Origin: Chara braunii | Taxonomy: Eukaryota > Streptophyta > Charophyceae > Charales > Characeae | DNA length: 54,404 nt | NCBI GenBank assembly: GCA_003427395.1 | Contig: BFEA01000007.1 | Coordinates: 2,591,260 to 2,645,663 of the forward strand | Reading direction: 5' to 3' | Shown: piece by piece, positions 42,735 through 53,580 of the stretch | Numbering within the stretch: the stretch's first letter is position 1 | Layout of the letters: each line of letters starts with the position of its first letter | Translations under genes and position numbers: made by a program | Notes under the pieces: generated by a model | What the model saw: only the letters and a program-made list of their open reading frames with translations | Databases searched by the model: none | What the model was told of the DNA's origin: nothing

Positions 42735-43317
42735 CGACAATCTTCAAAATTTTCATGTTGATTCTTTGAGTCGTGGACTCTCAACTCTGTCAAAAGTGGG
42801 CTGCGTGCAGGCAACAGCACAAATGTAACATGATAGCAAGGCAATGACCCAGCAAAGCACCAGGCAATGCTAATGGGGCAGTCCAATGGAAACCAAGGCT
42901 ACAACACAGCTATACAACAGCCAAACTACAAGGCACACACACAAACTGCACGGGAAGATAAGTCACATGAATGGGCAGCAAGGCAGCAACGCAGTGAGGC
43001 GCAAGGCCAGACCGACACAGCAACCAGCCTCCATGGCAAACAAACAGGCTGCAGGGAAAGGCATGGCAAGCAGGTGGGCAGCACGGCGTTGAAGGAGTGC
43101 AAACAAGGCAGTCCACACATCCAACAAGAACCAAAGCAATCCATCGCCAATTAGAACCCTGCGGACAGGTTACCTCCACCTGCTGAGCCAGGAAGCCACT
43201 CTGATGGGGGTGTCTATCATCACGCATAGACCATATGCATCACAGACATCACCGACAGATCGCCCCCCCTATAGTCCTGCAGGCACTTCAAAGAACCAGC
43301 CACTGACTGTTCGACAC

Positions 43318-43320
<3 letters not shown>
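42735..43320. other. No gene recognised
   Basis: Frames over 42867-43154 on both strands are rich in Gln, Thr and Lys or Cys and reflect a GGCA/AGGC-rich composition. No domain or splice evidence supports them. Confidence 0.5.
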
Positions 43321-43409
<89 letters not shown>

Positions 43410-43410
43410 G
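43321..43410. repeat. (TG)n(AG)n microsatellite
   Basis: About 33 TG repeats followed by about 11 AG repeats. Confidence 0.95.
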
Positions 43411-43639
43411 TGCAGTTGGCCATTCGTCTCATTTGTATCAGATTGTGTCACACTGGGAATTTGGCTTCTGCTGCGTTCCTGCAACCCCTGAGCTCTCTGC
43501 CTGTTCAGTAGTTTTCCTGTGAAGTGCTGTGCGACTGCATGTGTGTTGAATATCCTGCTTAGCATCTTGTGTCCGCTATATAATATCAGCACCTGGGCAA
43601 CAGAAACACTTGCAAGTCATTTGCTTCGAGGCATGGCTT

Positions 43640-43990
43640 GAGTTTGAGCAATGAACTGACTGTTTGTTATGGCCTCATATCGGTTGTGTGTGTTCTCGTC
43701 TCTTTTCATATCTTGGTTCTCAGCACCAATTTCTTCGCTAGATACCTCGTTCCAGTGCCCGCCAGACTCACTGCGCTAGCTCAATTTTTTGGAATGCTCG
43801 TTATGGCATTTCTACCAATGAGACTTCAGCAGCAACGGTGGCTGTGGCAATCAGAAAAACTGGTGGTAAGATCTCTTCATTCAAGGGTGCAGCAAATCAC
43901 TGCACATGTTTTCGGCTGTTGCATTGGTTGTCTTTGTTTCCCACAGAGGTCATCAAATCCTCGTGCACAAGACCAGGATTTCGCACTGGG
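43640..43990 (+). other. Possible exon-intron-exon segment
   Basis: A GTAAGA at 43867 and a TTTGTTTCCCACAG ending at 43946 would make an 80-base intron with good borders. The flanking frames are short and unrecognised. It is recorded as a weak candidate only. Confidence 0.2.
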
Positions 43991-44026
43991 AGTTGCTTCA
44001 TGGTGGTTTATGGTTGTTCTCATGAG

Positions 44027-44029
<3 letters not shown>

Positions 44030-44091
<62 letters not shown>

Positions 44092-44092
44092 N

Positions 44093-44166
<74 letters not shown>
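44030..44166. repeat. (TC)n microsatellite with one unknown base
   Basis: Nearly 68 TC repeats with an N at 44092. The N marks a place where the assembled length is not reliable. Confidence 0.95.
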
Positions 44167-44168
<2 letters not shown>

Positions 44169-45895
44169 AAAGATTAAGAGATTCCTGAGTCTCCAACTCC
44201 TGCCGATGAGAAGTGGAACTTATCGTATAGGTGATCGCCTGGGAACATTGGAAGTCGAACCATATGCTCGCTAATCGACGAAATTTGCAGTCAATGCATG
44301 TTATGCCTCGAATACCAAGTTGCACAGCCACTTCTCGTTCCCTGCACCACAGACAAATGTCAAGTGTTTTGGGAGCGCGGTAATGTGTCCATGTTTTCTC
44401 GAGGAGACAGATCCTTGTTTCATAGATCCAGACATTGAATCAGGATCGATGTATAGCCACTTGCGCACTTCCTGTGGGCTGGAGGTGTTTTAAGATGAGC
44501 TAGGGGCAGTCTTCCCAAGGTAAAAGGAATTTTAATTATTATCCCAAGTTGGGGTTACCCTTCGGAAGGGGTGGATTGTTTGATGAATCCTTTCATCATT
44601 GACACAACATAGCTGACTATGCTGCTCCCCGACAAATTAAATTGGCTCCAAGCATAGGATACTTGACATATCTGAATTATTTTCAGGGGGAGCTGGAAAA
44701 GCTTGTGGAATGGTGGTGTCTTCTGTCGCAAGCACTGTGCAAGTGCATGCCAAAGCCTTGAGGATTGTCCGATCCCACAGCCGTGGGCACGACTCCATGC
44801 TATATATAATGTTATGCGTGGACACATGCCATTCCTGCAATTGCCTGTGGAGGCGGTGCACACAGTGAAGCATATGATTGTGCTGTGGGTGCATGCCATT
44901 CCTGCGATTGCCTGTGGCGTTGTTGCACACAGCGAAGCCAATGTTTGCACGGCTTGTTCTGTGCGGACCCGGAAGTGACCTTTGTGACCCAAGCCAGAGG
45001 AAGAGGTGCGATTCGACACTTATGCTGCCTAGATATCGAAAAATATTACCAGTGGCCATTTATCGTGTCATTACGTCAATGCTGTGTGTGATTACATTAC
45101 AATTACGTCGTTCCTGTGATGTTCGGCATCTTACGGTCTGTATGGCATGTGTTCCTTCTCCATGGACTAGACTTTCATCACTCTGTGGTCCTCTCAGGCT
45201 TGGGAAGGATGGGGATGGAAGAGCCCTTTCCCTCTGCGATTCGTGAAGATGGCATCAGGAAAGTGTTGGAATTGTTTTCGTAATTTGAGAATTGGACTTA
45301 TTTTCAGTAATCCATCATTACATAATAACACATGCAGCATGGTGTAATTCGTTGCCAGCCACGAGACATAGGTCAGGGGTTGAAGATCATGTGAACATCT
45401 CCCCAGGGGGCCATTACGTGGAGTAGGATGTCTACGACGGAGTTCTGCTGCAGGGCAGTAATGGGGAAGGAAGTCTTGTGGCCAGGAACGGGCTCATTTC
45501 ATGTGTATTGGCATCTGATCAAAGAGAGGTCAAGGAGTGTCATGACAGCTGAAGAGATAAAGTACCTATCAGTTGTATCCATAACATTTATGGTGTGAGG
45601 GGGCAGAAATAGATCAAGAGCGAGAAAAGGAGAGGCAGGCGCCATTGAGGGGAAGATGCAGGCTCATGGTAAATCATAAACAAACACAGTTTGGGGATGC
45701 AAGACAACTCGGACTAAGCAACAGGTCAGTATTATTCCCTTAGTAACCACTCCTCTCTCCTGGCCTCATACTGTCTAGTGATGACAATGGCTCAGCAATA
45801 TATACCCTTTTATTTTCTTCATTGTGAAGCTCCGTTTTCCGTTTTACTTTCCCCATCTTTAGGTTGCGACGATGCCTGTACACTTGACCCGAACT
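44167..45895. other. No gene recognised; one short duplication
   Basis: Two copies of about 70 bp (44808-44872 and 44878-44942) share CATGCCATTCCTGC and TTGCCTGTGG. The rest shows nothing I can name. Confidence 0.5.
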
Positions 45896-45903
45896 TGAGC
45901 CAG

Positions 45904-46052
45904 ATGTCTGGGATCCCAAACATCCAGTCTCCCGCCATTTGGGAGGTGCCAGGTTACCAAGCGTCCGATGCCCGGACATGTGACCCGACTTCTTGGGACA
46001 CATGTCTGGGATCCCGAACATCGGGTCTCCCTCCGTTTGGGAGGTGCCGCGT
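45904..46052. repeat. Tandem repeat of about 99 bp
   Basis: ATGTCTGGGATCCCRAACAT and GTTTGGGAGGTGCC-type sequence recur at 45904 and 46003. The second copy is partial. Confidence 0.8.
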
Positions 46053-46159
46053 CTCTTCCGACATATGGCACCTGCTGTGCTTAGTGTAGGGACCCACAGG
46101 GAAAAATTCCGATGGCATTTCAACGGAAAACCAAAACATGCAGGCTGTGATGCGGCAGC

Positions 46160-46345
46160 AGCTGCAGAAGCCCACCTTCTTCTTCTTCTTCTTTCTTCTT
46201 CTCTTTTTCTTCTTCTTGTTCATCATATTTTACTTGCCTCTATCCTGCATCTAATTGCAGCAGGTGGTCCTTCTTGTTGTTCTTCTTCTTCATCTTTTTC
46301 TCGCCTTTATCCTGCATCTAATTTCACCAGTTTTCTTTTTTTCTC
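46160..46345. repeat. (TTC)n-rich duplication
   Basis: Two diverged copies contain TTCTTCTTC runs and TATCCTGCATCTAATT. Confidence 0.8.
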
Positions 46346-46399
46346 TTTTCGGGGGGATGGAGGCGCAGGGGTGGAAGGGGGTTGAGAGGCGGGCGGGGA

Positions 46400-47150
46400 G
46401 GTAGGCATGGAGGCAGGCAGGGATGGGACGGAAAAAGCTGGCAGGAGGTTGGGAGGAGGTGGGACAGAGGAGGAAGAGGAGGAGAACATCATCATTGTCT
46501 GTGCAACGATGATGACAACAATGATGGAGAAAAAAAAAGGTCGTGGTCGTCTTCATTGATGAATGAATCAAATTCAGTCAATCAACCAATCAATCAAAGA
46601 TCGATCGGTTTGATCGATCTTTCATTGAGCTATTGGTTGATTGATTTAGGAGGGGGGGGGACCACAAAAGAAAAGGGGCAGGTGGAGGGGAGGTAGGGGA
46701 GTAGGAAGAAGAAGAAGAAGAGGATGAGGATGCGGAGGAGGAGAAGGAGACAGTGAAAGAAGAGGAGGACGAGGAGGTGGTTGACATCACTGCTTAGACA
46801 GCGACGATGACGATGACAGCGTCAAACCAGTCGTTGTCGTCACTATTGATCAATCACTCAATCACTCAATCAATGGTCGATCGAGTTTGGCTGACTGATC
46901 GATTGGTTAATTGATTGATTTACAGACCAATTTGGAAAAACAGAAAAAGGGGACGGCAAAATGTAGGTGGAGGAGGATGAGGAGAAACAATGAGGAAGAA
47001 GAGGAGGAGCTAGGAGGAGAAGAAGAGAGTGGAGGAGGAGGACAAGGACGTTGTTGTAAGTTGACAAGGAGCACCAAAGACAAGAAACGATGTGGGTGGT
47101 TGTTGTTGCCTCAAGAGGAGCGACAGGAGGAGGAGGAGACGGAACAAGAG
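46400..47150. repeat. Diverged tandem repeat with palindromic cores
   Basis: Two units of about 300 bp each consist of purine-rich GAGGAAGAGG-type sequence, a GATGATGAC-type stretch and a palindromic core. The first core (46565-46651) holds AAAGATCGATC, GGTTT, GATCGATCTTT inside longer arms of AATCAACCAATCAATC/GATTGATT. The second core is at about 46850-46922 and is less regular. Frames here are compositional. Confidence 0.75.
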
Positions 47151-47299
47151 GAGGTGGAAGTCAAAATTGGGCATGGTGGAGGGGATTACCTGCACACAAT
47201 TTCAAATTTGAAAACGGCCCAATCTGGGCCATGGATCGTCAAGATCTGACAAGCCGAATTGGGCCTTTGTTTTCCCCCATTTCGAGGTTCTTCCAATCA

Positions 47300-48217
47300 G
47301 ACTCACTTTCTTTTCCACTTCGCACTCATGCAAACAGATGGTGAATCACACTGGCGCACAGTGCCCACTCAAAGCTCGAATATATGGAAGTCGAAAACAC
47401 AGCTCAGATACAAACTCGCTTCAACAGGCTATGGCGCATCAGCGCCTGTACATGCCAACTCTCGTCTCACTGTCCAACACCACTGTTCGCACGTACTCAA
47501 CTCTGGATCACCCTGGATATCCCGCACGCATACACACGCTCTCGTACTCACACACTCGCCTATCGGCTATGGCGGCTATGGCCGCTAACCCTCTAAAGCT
47601 ATGGCTAACTATCTCCTTCAGCCCACTTCGTCTTCGGGCGCTCTGCAGACCACCTCGCACAAGTCGCTCAGGCAGTGCTTCCGCATGGCTTACGCCGGAA
47701 TGAATGAATAGCTGGACGCTCTCTCTTGATTTATACTTCTGTAACTCGTTGGTCTGCCCCTATTCCACCGGGCCCTTGGTGCACACAGTCCCTCATGGTG
47801 CTTGCTGACCGTACAAAGTGAGACTGGGACTGGGTACTGCTGACTCACCACTTGCCCACTTGCCTCTGGTCTACTGTGAACAACGTTTGAAAGGCCACTT
47901 CCGGACCTTCCGGAAGTCTGTGGACTTGGCCTTTCGACACTGTAGCAGCTACGACCTTGACCTTTCAGGACTCTAGTGACTGCCACCTTGACCCTTCAGC
48001 ACTACTACAGCTACGACCTCTGCTACAAACTTGGCCCCTACTCGACAGGCTACAGTTCAAGACCCGATGACTACACTGGCCTACGACGGACAACAGCAGA
48101 CTCCTAAGACGCAGGTCACGGGTTCAAACACACAGGGGTACTGTACGCAGGCAAGTGAGGTCTAGGGATCGAGCCCTGGGATCTGCATCCGCTACTGCGG
48201 AGGTGAAAACCGTTTCA
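47300..48217 (-). mobile_element. 3' LTR of element 4
   Basis: It begins on the minus strand at 48217 with TGAAACGGTTTTCACC, directly after CCGTTGGGAG, a probable polypurine tract. A TATAAATCAAGAG box lies at about 47728-47740. The sequence matches the LTR at 21422-22310 over most of its length. The distal end near 47300 is approximate. Confidence 0.8.
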
Positions 48218-48255
48218 CTCCCAACGGCCTGAATTCGAGGTCCTCCGAGAATATC

Positions 48256-48780
48256 TCAGTCCAAGGCAGGACCTTTACCCTTCTTATCTCTTTTGTAGGC
48301 TCGGACTTTGTTGGGAGCTGTTTCTACAAGTTCAGTTCTGGTAAACCAGCGGTTGTCCTCTGGTTCCTGATTAAAAAATCGGACCTTATATTGTTTCTGG
48401 GGACGACCTCTACCTCCTGTTCGGAACACGTCTTCAACTACAATGCCGTCAATGTCGTACCTTCCATCCATGTCCGGAGGGATCATGGATCTTCTTGATG
48501 GAAACTGTTGACTTGTGACACACGGCAACAACTTTGACGCATGGAACACAGGGTAGGTGTGGAGGTGTGCTGGGATCTCTATCGTATAGGACGGCCGATC
48601 TTCTCTGCCCTAAACTTCTAGGACTCGCCACGGTCCCCTGTACGCCGGCAGTAACTTCTGCGAAATGTTTTCCTCAGGAGCAAACTCTTTGGACTTGACC
48701 CAGACTAGGTCGCCTACTTGAAACTGCGACGGGCGACGGTGCTTGTTAGCCTGTTCTATCATTCTGTATTGGGCCGGTAG
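48256..48780 (-). pseudogene. Element 4 integrase C-terminal and chromodomain-like tail
   Basis: After a TAG near 48780 where glutamine would fit, the region reads QANKHRRPSQFQVGDLVWVK, then LLPAYRGPWRVLEV, a second TAG (near 48613), and TYPVFHASKLLP. The tail has PPDMDGRYDIDG, GRGRPQKQYKVRF and NRWFTRTELVETAP. It ends 38 bases before the LTR. Confidence 0.85.
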
Positions 48781-49656
48781 CTAATTCCTTCTCGTGCTGA
48801 ATCGCAAAGTACCGGGCGATAGCCTATGAATCTGGTCCCGGTCAAACCCTTCAAACGGTCTGCGCGGTCTAAAGGACTTATGCAGCTCATTGGGAGTACG
48901 ACAAGTGGCTAGGTGCACGCTATTGTTATATGCACTGGCTACAGTAGGCAACATCTCATCCCAGTTAACTTGATCTGGTCTAATATACATGCGCAAAACC
49001 TGTTGCAGGATCTTATTCATCTGCTCGGTCTGACGGTTAGTGTCTGGGTGACGGCCAGACGACATTAACAACTTTGACCTGTATACTTTCATTAACTCCT
49101 GCCAGTTTTGACTTGTAAATCGGGTGTCCCTATCGCTAACTATGGACTATGGGATTCCATGATCACTAACCCAAAAGCCAAAAAACTTTTGAATTACTAA
49201 CTTTGTACGGGCTTCTACGGGTAAGGGAACAAAGACAGCATATTTTCTAAACCTATCAACAATCACCATGACTTGGCTCTGTCCATGTCTACTTTTGATG
49301 GTAGCATCCATGAAGTCAATGGACACTGAATCTCCAGGCTGGTCAGGAATAGGCAAGGGTTGAAGAAGACCTAGAGGGGCACACATAATTGTCTTTTTCG
49401 TTTGACAAACTTTGCAACTGTGAACGTATTCTATGCAATCGGCTTTCGTTCCTGGCCAAGTATACACATGCATCAGATTGGCTAAAGTCTTTTGCCAACC
49501 GAAATGTCCCTCTGTGTCGTGGCATTCCGGTAGGATCAAACTACGGATCTCCTCATTATTAGGAACACTTCTCGAGTAGTAATCCCTCTGTAGCACGGGT
49601 CTTTGGGGCTTCCTTAACTTTTTTGAGAAGGTCACTATAAATAGGGTCCTGCGCAT
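48781..49656 (-). pseudogene. Element 4 integrase
   Basis: The HHCC domain has CHDTEGHFG and CKVCQTKK. The core has SIDFMDA, IVSDRDTRF and NRQTEQMN, so D, D and E are all in place. A TAG lies between GIP and SIVSDRD (near 49145). The two sides are in different frames or interrupted by it. Similarity to element 3 is high throughout. Confidence 0.88.
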
Positions 49657-50750
49657 ATGCCTATCTTACTTTCTCTTGCAGGTCTCTCCTTATATCCAGA
49701 TAGTGAACTACAACTTCAAAGTAATCTGATCTCCTACTTAGCATCCGCAACTACATTATACTTGCCTTTGACTGGTTTGAGCTCAGTCATATTGATCTAT
49801 CTCAGCGGCCCACCTAGTTAGCTTAGGTGTCATCTTGGCCTGCGTTTTCAACCACCTAAGGGTCTCGTGGTCTGAATAAACTTTGAAGTGTCTTCCAAGC
49901 AGATATGACTTGCGTCCGTAGTGACGACAAATGGCAAGGATGGATCTGCCACCTTGAGGACAGGGTATTCTATCAACGCTCGCTTTAATTTCTTAAGAGC
50001 GGAGGTACAATCTTTATCCCACTTCCAGATTGCATCCTTCTTGAGCAACCTGCGAAGGGGAGCAGCGATGGCGGAGAAGTTTCTCACGCACTTCCTATAA
50101 CAATTAGCTAGGCCTAAGAATGACTGCAATTCTGTCATCGTGCGGGGTGTCGACCAATCTCTAATCGCCGCTATCTTGCTATCCTCAAGCGTAATTCCAT
50201 CTCCGTCTAAGATGTGGCCCAAGAACAAGACTTGTGTCTTGGCCCACTCGCACTTCTTCGCATTGATCTTGAAGTTAGTCTCTCTCAACTTCTCCAAGAC
50301 CTGCCTCAAATGACCTTGATGCTCTTGGAGGGTCCTACTGAAAATTAATATATCATTTAGCCAAACTACGACGAATCTATCTAACCAAGGCCTAAACACA
50401 TCATTCATGCAACGCTGGAATGTGGCTGGCGCATTGGTCAGTCCAAAGGGCATCACGATGAACTAATAATGTCCATATCTAGTTCGGAAAGCAGTCTTAT
50501 ACTGGTCATCACGGTGGACTTCTATCTGATGATATTCGGACTTCATATCTATCTTTGAGAAATATTTACAGCCCTGCATCCGATCCAAAAGATCGTCTAT
50601 CCTGGGCAGCTGCTCAACATTCTTCACTATAATTGCATTCAGACCCCTATAATCAATGCACATACGCAACTTTCCTTCCTTTTGGGGGACAAACAAAACT
50701 GGTGCTCGGATAGAAGACTTTAACCGGGCCTAATCCAACCCTTTTCGAGG
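49657..50750 (-). pseudogene. Element 4 reverse transcriptase and deleted RNase H
   Basis: RT motifs are LRMCIDYRGLN, SKIDMKSEYHQI, MPFGLTNAPATFQ and VVVWLNDILIFSR. The catalytic YxDD box is thus WLND, with the first aspartate replaced by asparagine (a G-to-A change) and the tyrosine by tryptophan. A TAG near 50465 separates GHY from FIVMPFG. RNase H reads VVTTDAS and then, out of frame, LLGRHFKVYSDHETLRW. About 50 residues including the catalytic glutamate are deleted. Confidence 0.9.
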
Positions 50751-51498
50751 AGTTTGTCTAGTTGCTTACACAACTCTAACTCCCTTGGGGACGTCCTGTA
50801 AATTGCACCCTTAGGAGTTCTACTGCCAGACTTTATTTCGATGCGATGTTGGATTGGCCGCGATACTACTCTTGTTGGTGGCTCTGCTAAATCTTTGAAC
50901 TCGTCCAGCTGTTTGGCAATAGTTGGGTCTATTGGCTTTTCCTCAGAAGGCTCAGTGACAGGCCTTACGTAAGCTACGAAGACCTGCTCTGCTAACTGCT
51001 CCTTCCTTACTAATCGCGCGAACGCGGGAGCGCTGAGACAACAATGTGCCAGGGAGTTACCTACTCCTGAGACATGAAACGGCCGAGGGAGCCTACACTC
51101 ATGCTCTCTCAAATGGAGTGTGGCCCCTGCTGCCTCTTCCCAGTCCATACCTAGGACTATATCAAAAGAGAGGCTGTCCTCTACGAGGAGAGTCAGAGAA
51201 TGGAGGACTTTCTCCACCTTACCATCTTTCTCTAGGCGAAGATACGCCTGGACTCCCTCGACGTAATCCTCAACACACATCGTGCGGTTGTCTGCGAGGA
51301 TATTGACTATGGGGACTTCCAACTTCTGGACTTTAAGCCTAGCCTTGACTTCTTTAACGCTTTTCGGCTAGCCCCTGTGTCTATAAGGGCCCCTACTCTA
51401 CTTCTAAAAACTTCTAAGTCTAATAACACAAGTTGTCCTTTACTCTCCTTCTTCATCCTGGCCCAGGCCGGCATCCTCTCCTTCAATTCCTCTGCCAA
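50720..51498 (-). pseudogene. Element 4 aspartic protease
   Basis: VGALIDTGASRK holds an intact D-T-G active site (51498-51307 frame). A frameshift follows, and the rest of the domain, including FDIVLGMDWEEA, lies in the next frame (51322-50720). The C-terminal part ends in TPKGAIYRTSPRELELCKQL, the linker to RT. Confidence 0.85.
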
Positions 51499-51699
51499 AC
51501 CTGTGAGGGAAGTGCCTAGAGAGACTCTAACACAGGCAGTCTCTGGACAACTTACTAGGTACTAGCCTGCAACATCTGCCATAGGCTCATGTGGTGTGGG
51601 AGTTTCCTGGTGGTGCGCGCACACTTCCCCACATGGCCTAATGGTAAGGGCAGTTGCAACCCCTACCGGCGGCTGCCTTTTGACCTATGGGCATCAAAT

Positions 51700-53572
51700 C
51701 GGGCTTCTCTATACTTTGGGCAATGTTTAATAATATGGGCAGGGTCACCGCAATAGATGCACTGCCGCTGCTCCATTCGTTGCTGCTACACTCTCTGGTT
51801 CAAGCCCAGGTCTTCCCAAGGTCGGCCCTGTGGCCAACCTGGGTGCCAACCTCCTCTCCATTGAGGTGATCCTCCACCTCTACTCTGTGGTGATCGACTA
51901 GGCCCCGAACGATTCGGCGGGGGACCTTGACCTCTACCTGCTTCTTGGCGGTTCCTTTGGCCGCCACCCCCCTGTGCGCCCGGACCTCGACCACCCATGG
52001 CTTGGCCCCCTTGGCCCTGACCTCCTCTACTTTCCGGCCTCACTCCAGCCGCGACAGCAGCGTAGGTCCTCCCTTGGCCCACACTACTATCTTCTTCCTC
52101 AAGCCCCCACTCTATCTGACTCTAGGAGACTGCATCGGTACCACCCTCGTCTAAAAGGATCAGGTGATCCTTTGCCCTGACCTGACCAGAGATGGTACGG
52201 CCCTTCCACTTTTCCCCCTTATCTAATCCTTAGGCCAGAAAGTGGACATTGACATAGATTTGGCCTCAAACAGGACCACCTCTCTACTCAACGTGTCATA
52301 TGTGGTGGTGGCCTGTTGGGTCTTCTCAAAGAAATGCCCTCGTAAGGGCTCTGGCATGGCACGATAAAATAAATTAACTAACAGGGTCTCAATGACCCCG
52401 TGGTCTGGGATGACTACTAAATCATCCATGACTGCTTTAAGTGCCCTTGCAATCTTCCACTACCGTGAGTGGATCATTTGCAGTTTATCAGAGGCTTTGA
52501 CGCCTCGTGTGACGTCTGTGAATCTCTCTCTAAGGAGTGTAAGGAATTTATGAAGAGGGGTGAGTTTAGAATATGCAACGATATTGTTTTCACAATCGGC
52601 TACTCACGCGAGGGACCTGGCAAAACTAGCCGCTTCGTCCTTTAAAGCATGGAAGGCTACTAGGACTTGTTCCTCAGGCACAATGTGTTGGAGATGCACA
52701 TAGGTGTTAATACTAGCCTCCCAATTATCAAAGTTCTCCTCCTCCTTCCCGCCATAAGAGTCATGAAACTTAAGCTTAACAGGCTCTTCGCGGGTACGCA
52801 CTTCCATCTCTGCAGCGACCGCTTCTTTGGTGTCCTCGATGGCGCCTGTGCAGAATTTCCTTGCGCCCTCCTTTAGCTTCCTAACCTCGTTCCCTACATA
52901 TGTCATTACACCCCGCGCGAATTCTCTGAAACCAGACCGGATGGAGTGGAGGGCCATGTCTTGGCCCCTAACAGACTGATGGTGCTCAGTCCAGGCCCTA
53001 CCTAGGAGCTCGATGCTCCCAATAATCTTGTCTAACTTGGCTTGAATATCAGGCTGGGCCTCTACTTCCTGTCTACAAGTTTGTAAACTTTCCACTTCCC
53101 TAGCCACCCAGTTGGCTTCCTCCGTCCTCCTCTTCTTCTCTCTCGCCAGGCGCAATTTCCAGTCCAACCTCTTTTCATTTTCTATGGCCTGGCGCTCTAT
53201 GGGATCACTCTTCTCTACCCACGGGTCATCTTCCTTCATGCGATTGCTTTCTCCTCTTCCCCCCATGCCTCTTCTTCTGAGGGACTCTTCTTCCGGCTCC
53301 TCCTCCTCTTCAATCTCTTCCTCTATTGCAGCCTTCAATCTCTCTTCCTCCTCTTGCTGCAATCTCTTCATCTCCTCCTCTAACTTCTTTTTCTTCACCG
53401 CCTGCTCGTCTGGTATCATCTTCATCTTCGCTTGTTGAATGAGCTCCTTCTCCTTTCTCTCTCTCAGGATGGCGGCGGTTTGCTCCTCTTGAGCCTTGCT
53501 ATAGGGCATGGTGCTCTTCCCACTGCGAAGGTCAACCATGGTGATAGGTGCACAACCAGACAACAGTTCCAA
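51700..53572 (-). pseudogene. Element 4 gag with canonical zinc knuckle
   Basis: The start ATG is taken at the beginning of the open frame at 53572, or ITMVDLRSGKST slightly inside. The first 200 residues are a charged coiled coil with a run of glutamates (EEEIEEEEEPEEES). The capsid part follows with KLKFHDSYGGKEEENFDNW and YVHLQHIVPEEQVLVAFHAL. After a break it resumes at 52429-52223 with NLFYRAMPEPLRGHFF. A Gly/Arg-rich stretch (52082-51786) leads to a zinc knuckle at 51720-51761, CIYCGDPAHIIKHC, of standard C-x2-C-x4-H-x4-C spacing. Confidence 0.85.
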
Positions 53573-53580
53573 ACCTCACC

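Larger units (their letters stand above)
47300..53580 (-). mobile_element. Element 4: Ty3/gypsy retrotransposon
   Basis: Gag (53572-51700), protease (51498-50720), RT (50750-49848), a truncated RNase H, integrase (49656-48781), integrase C-terminus with chromodomain-like tail (48780-48256), polypurine tract and 3' LTR follow on the minus strand. A 5' LTR matching the 3' LTR was not found up to the window edge. It is the least decayed pol in the window apart from the RNase H deletion and a mutated RT active site. Confidence 0.9.

Noticed and set aside
42867-43227. Gln/Lys-rich frame (plus) and Cys-rich frame (minus)
   Set aside because: Both mirror a compositional GGCA bias; no start context, splice sites or domain.
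43877-44188. Frames with poly-(Ser-Leu) or poly-(Arg-Glu)
   Set aside because: Translation of a (TC)n microsatellite.
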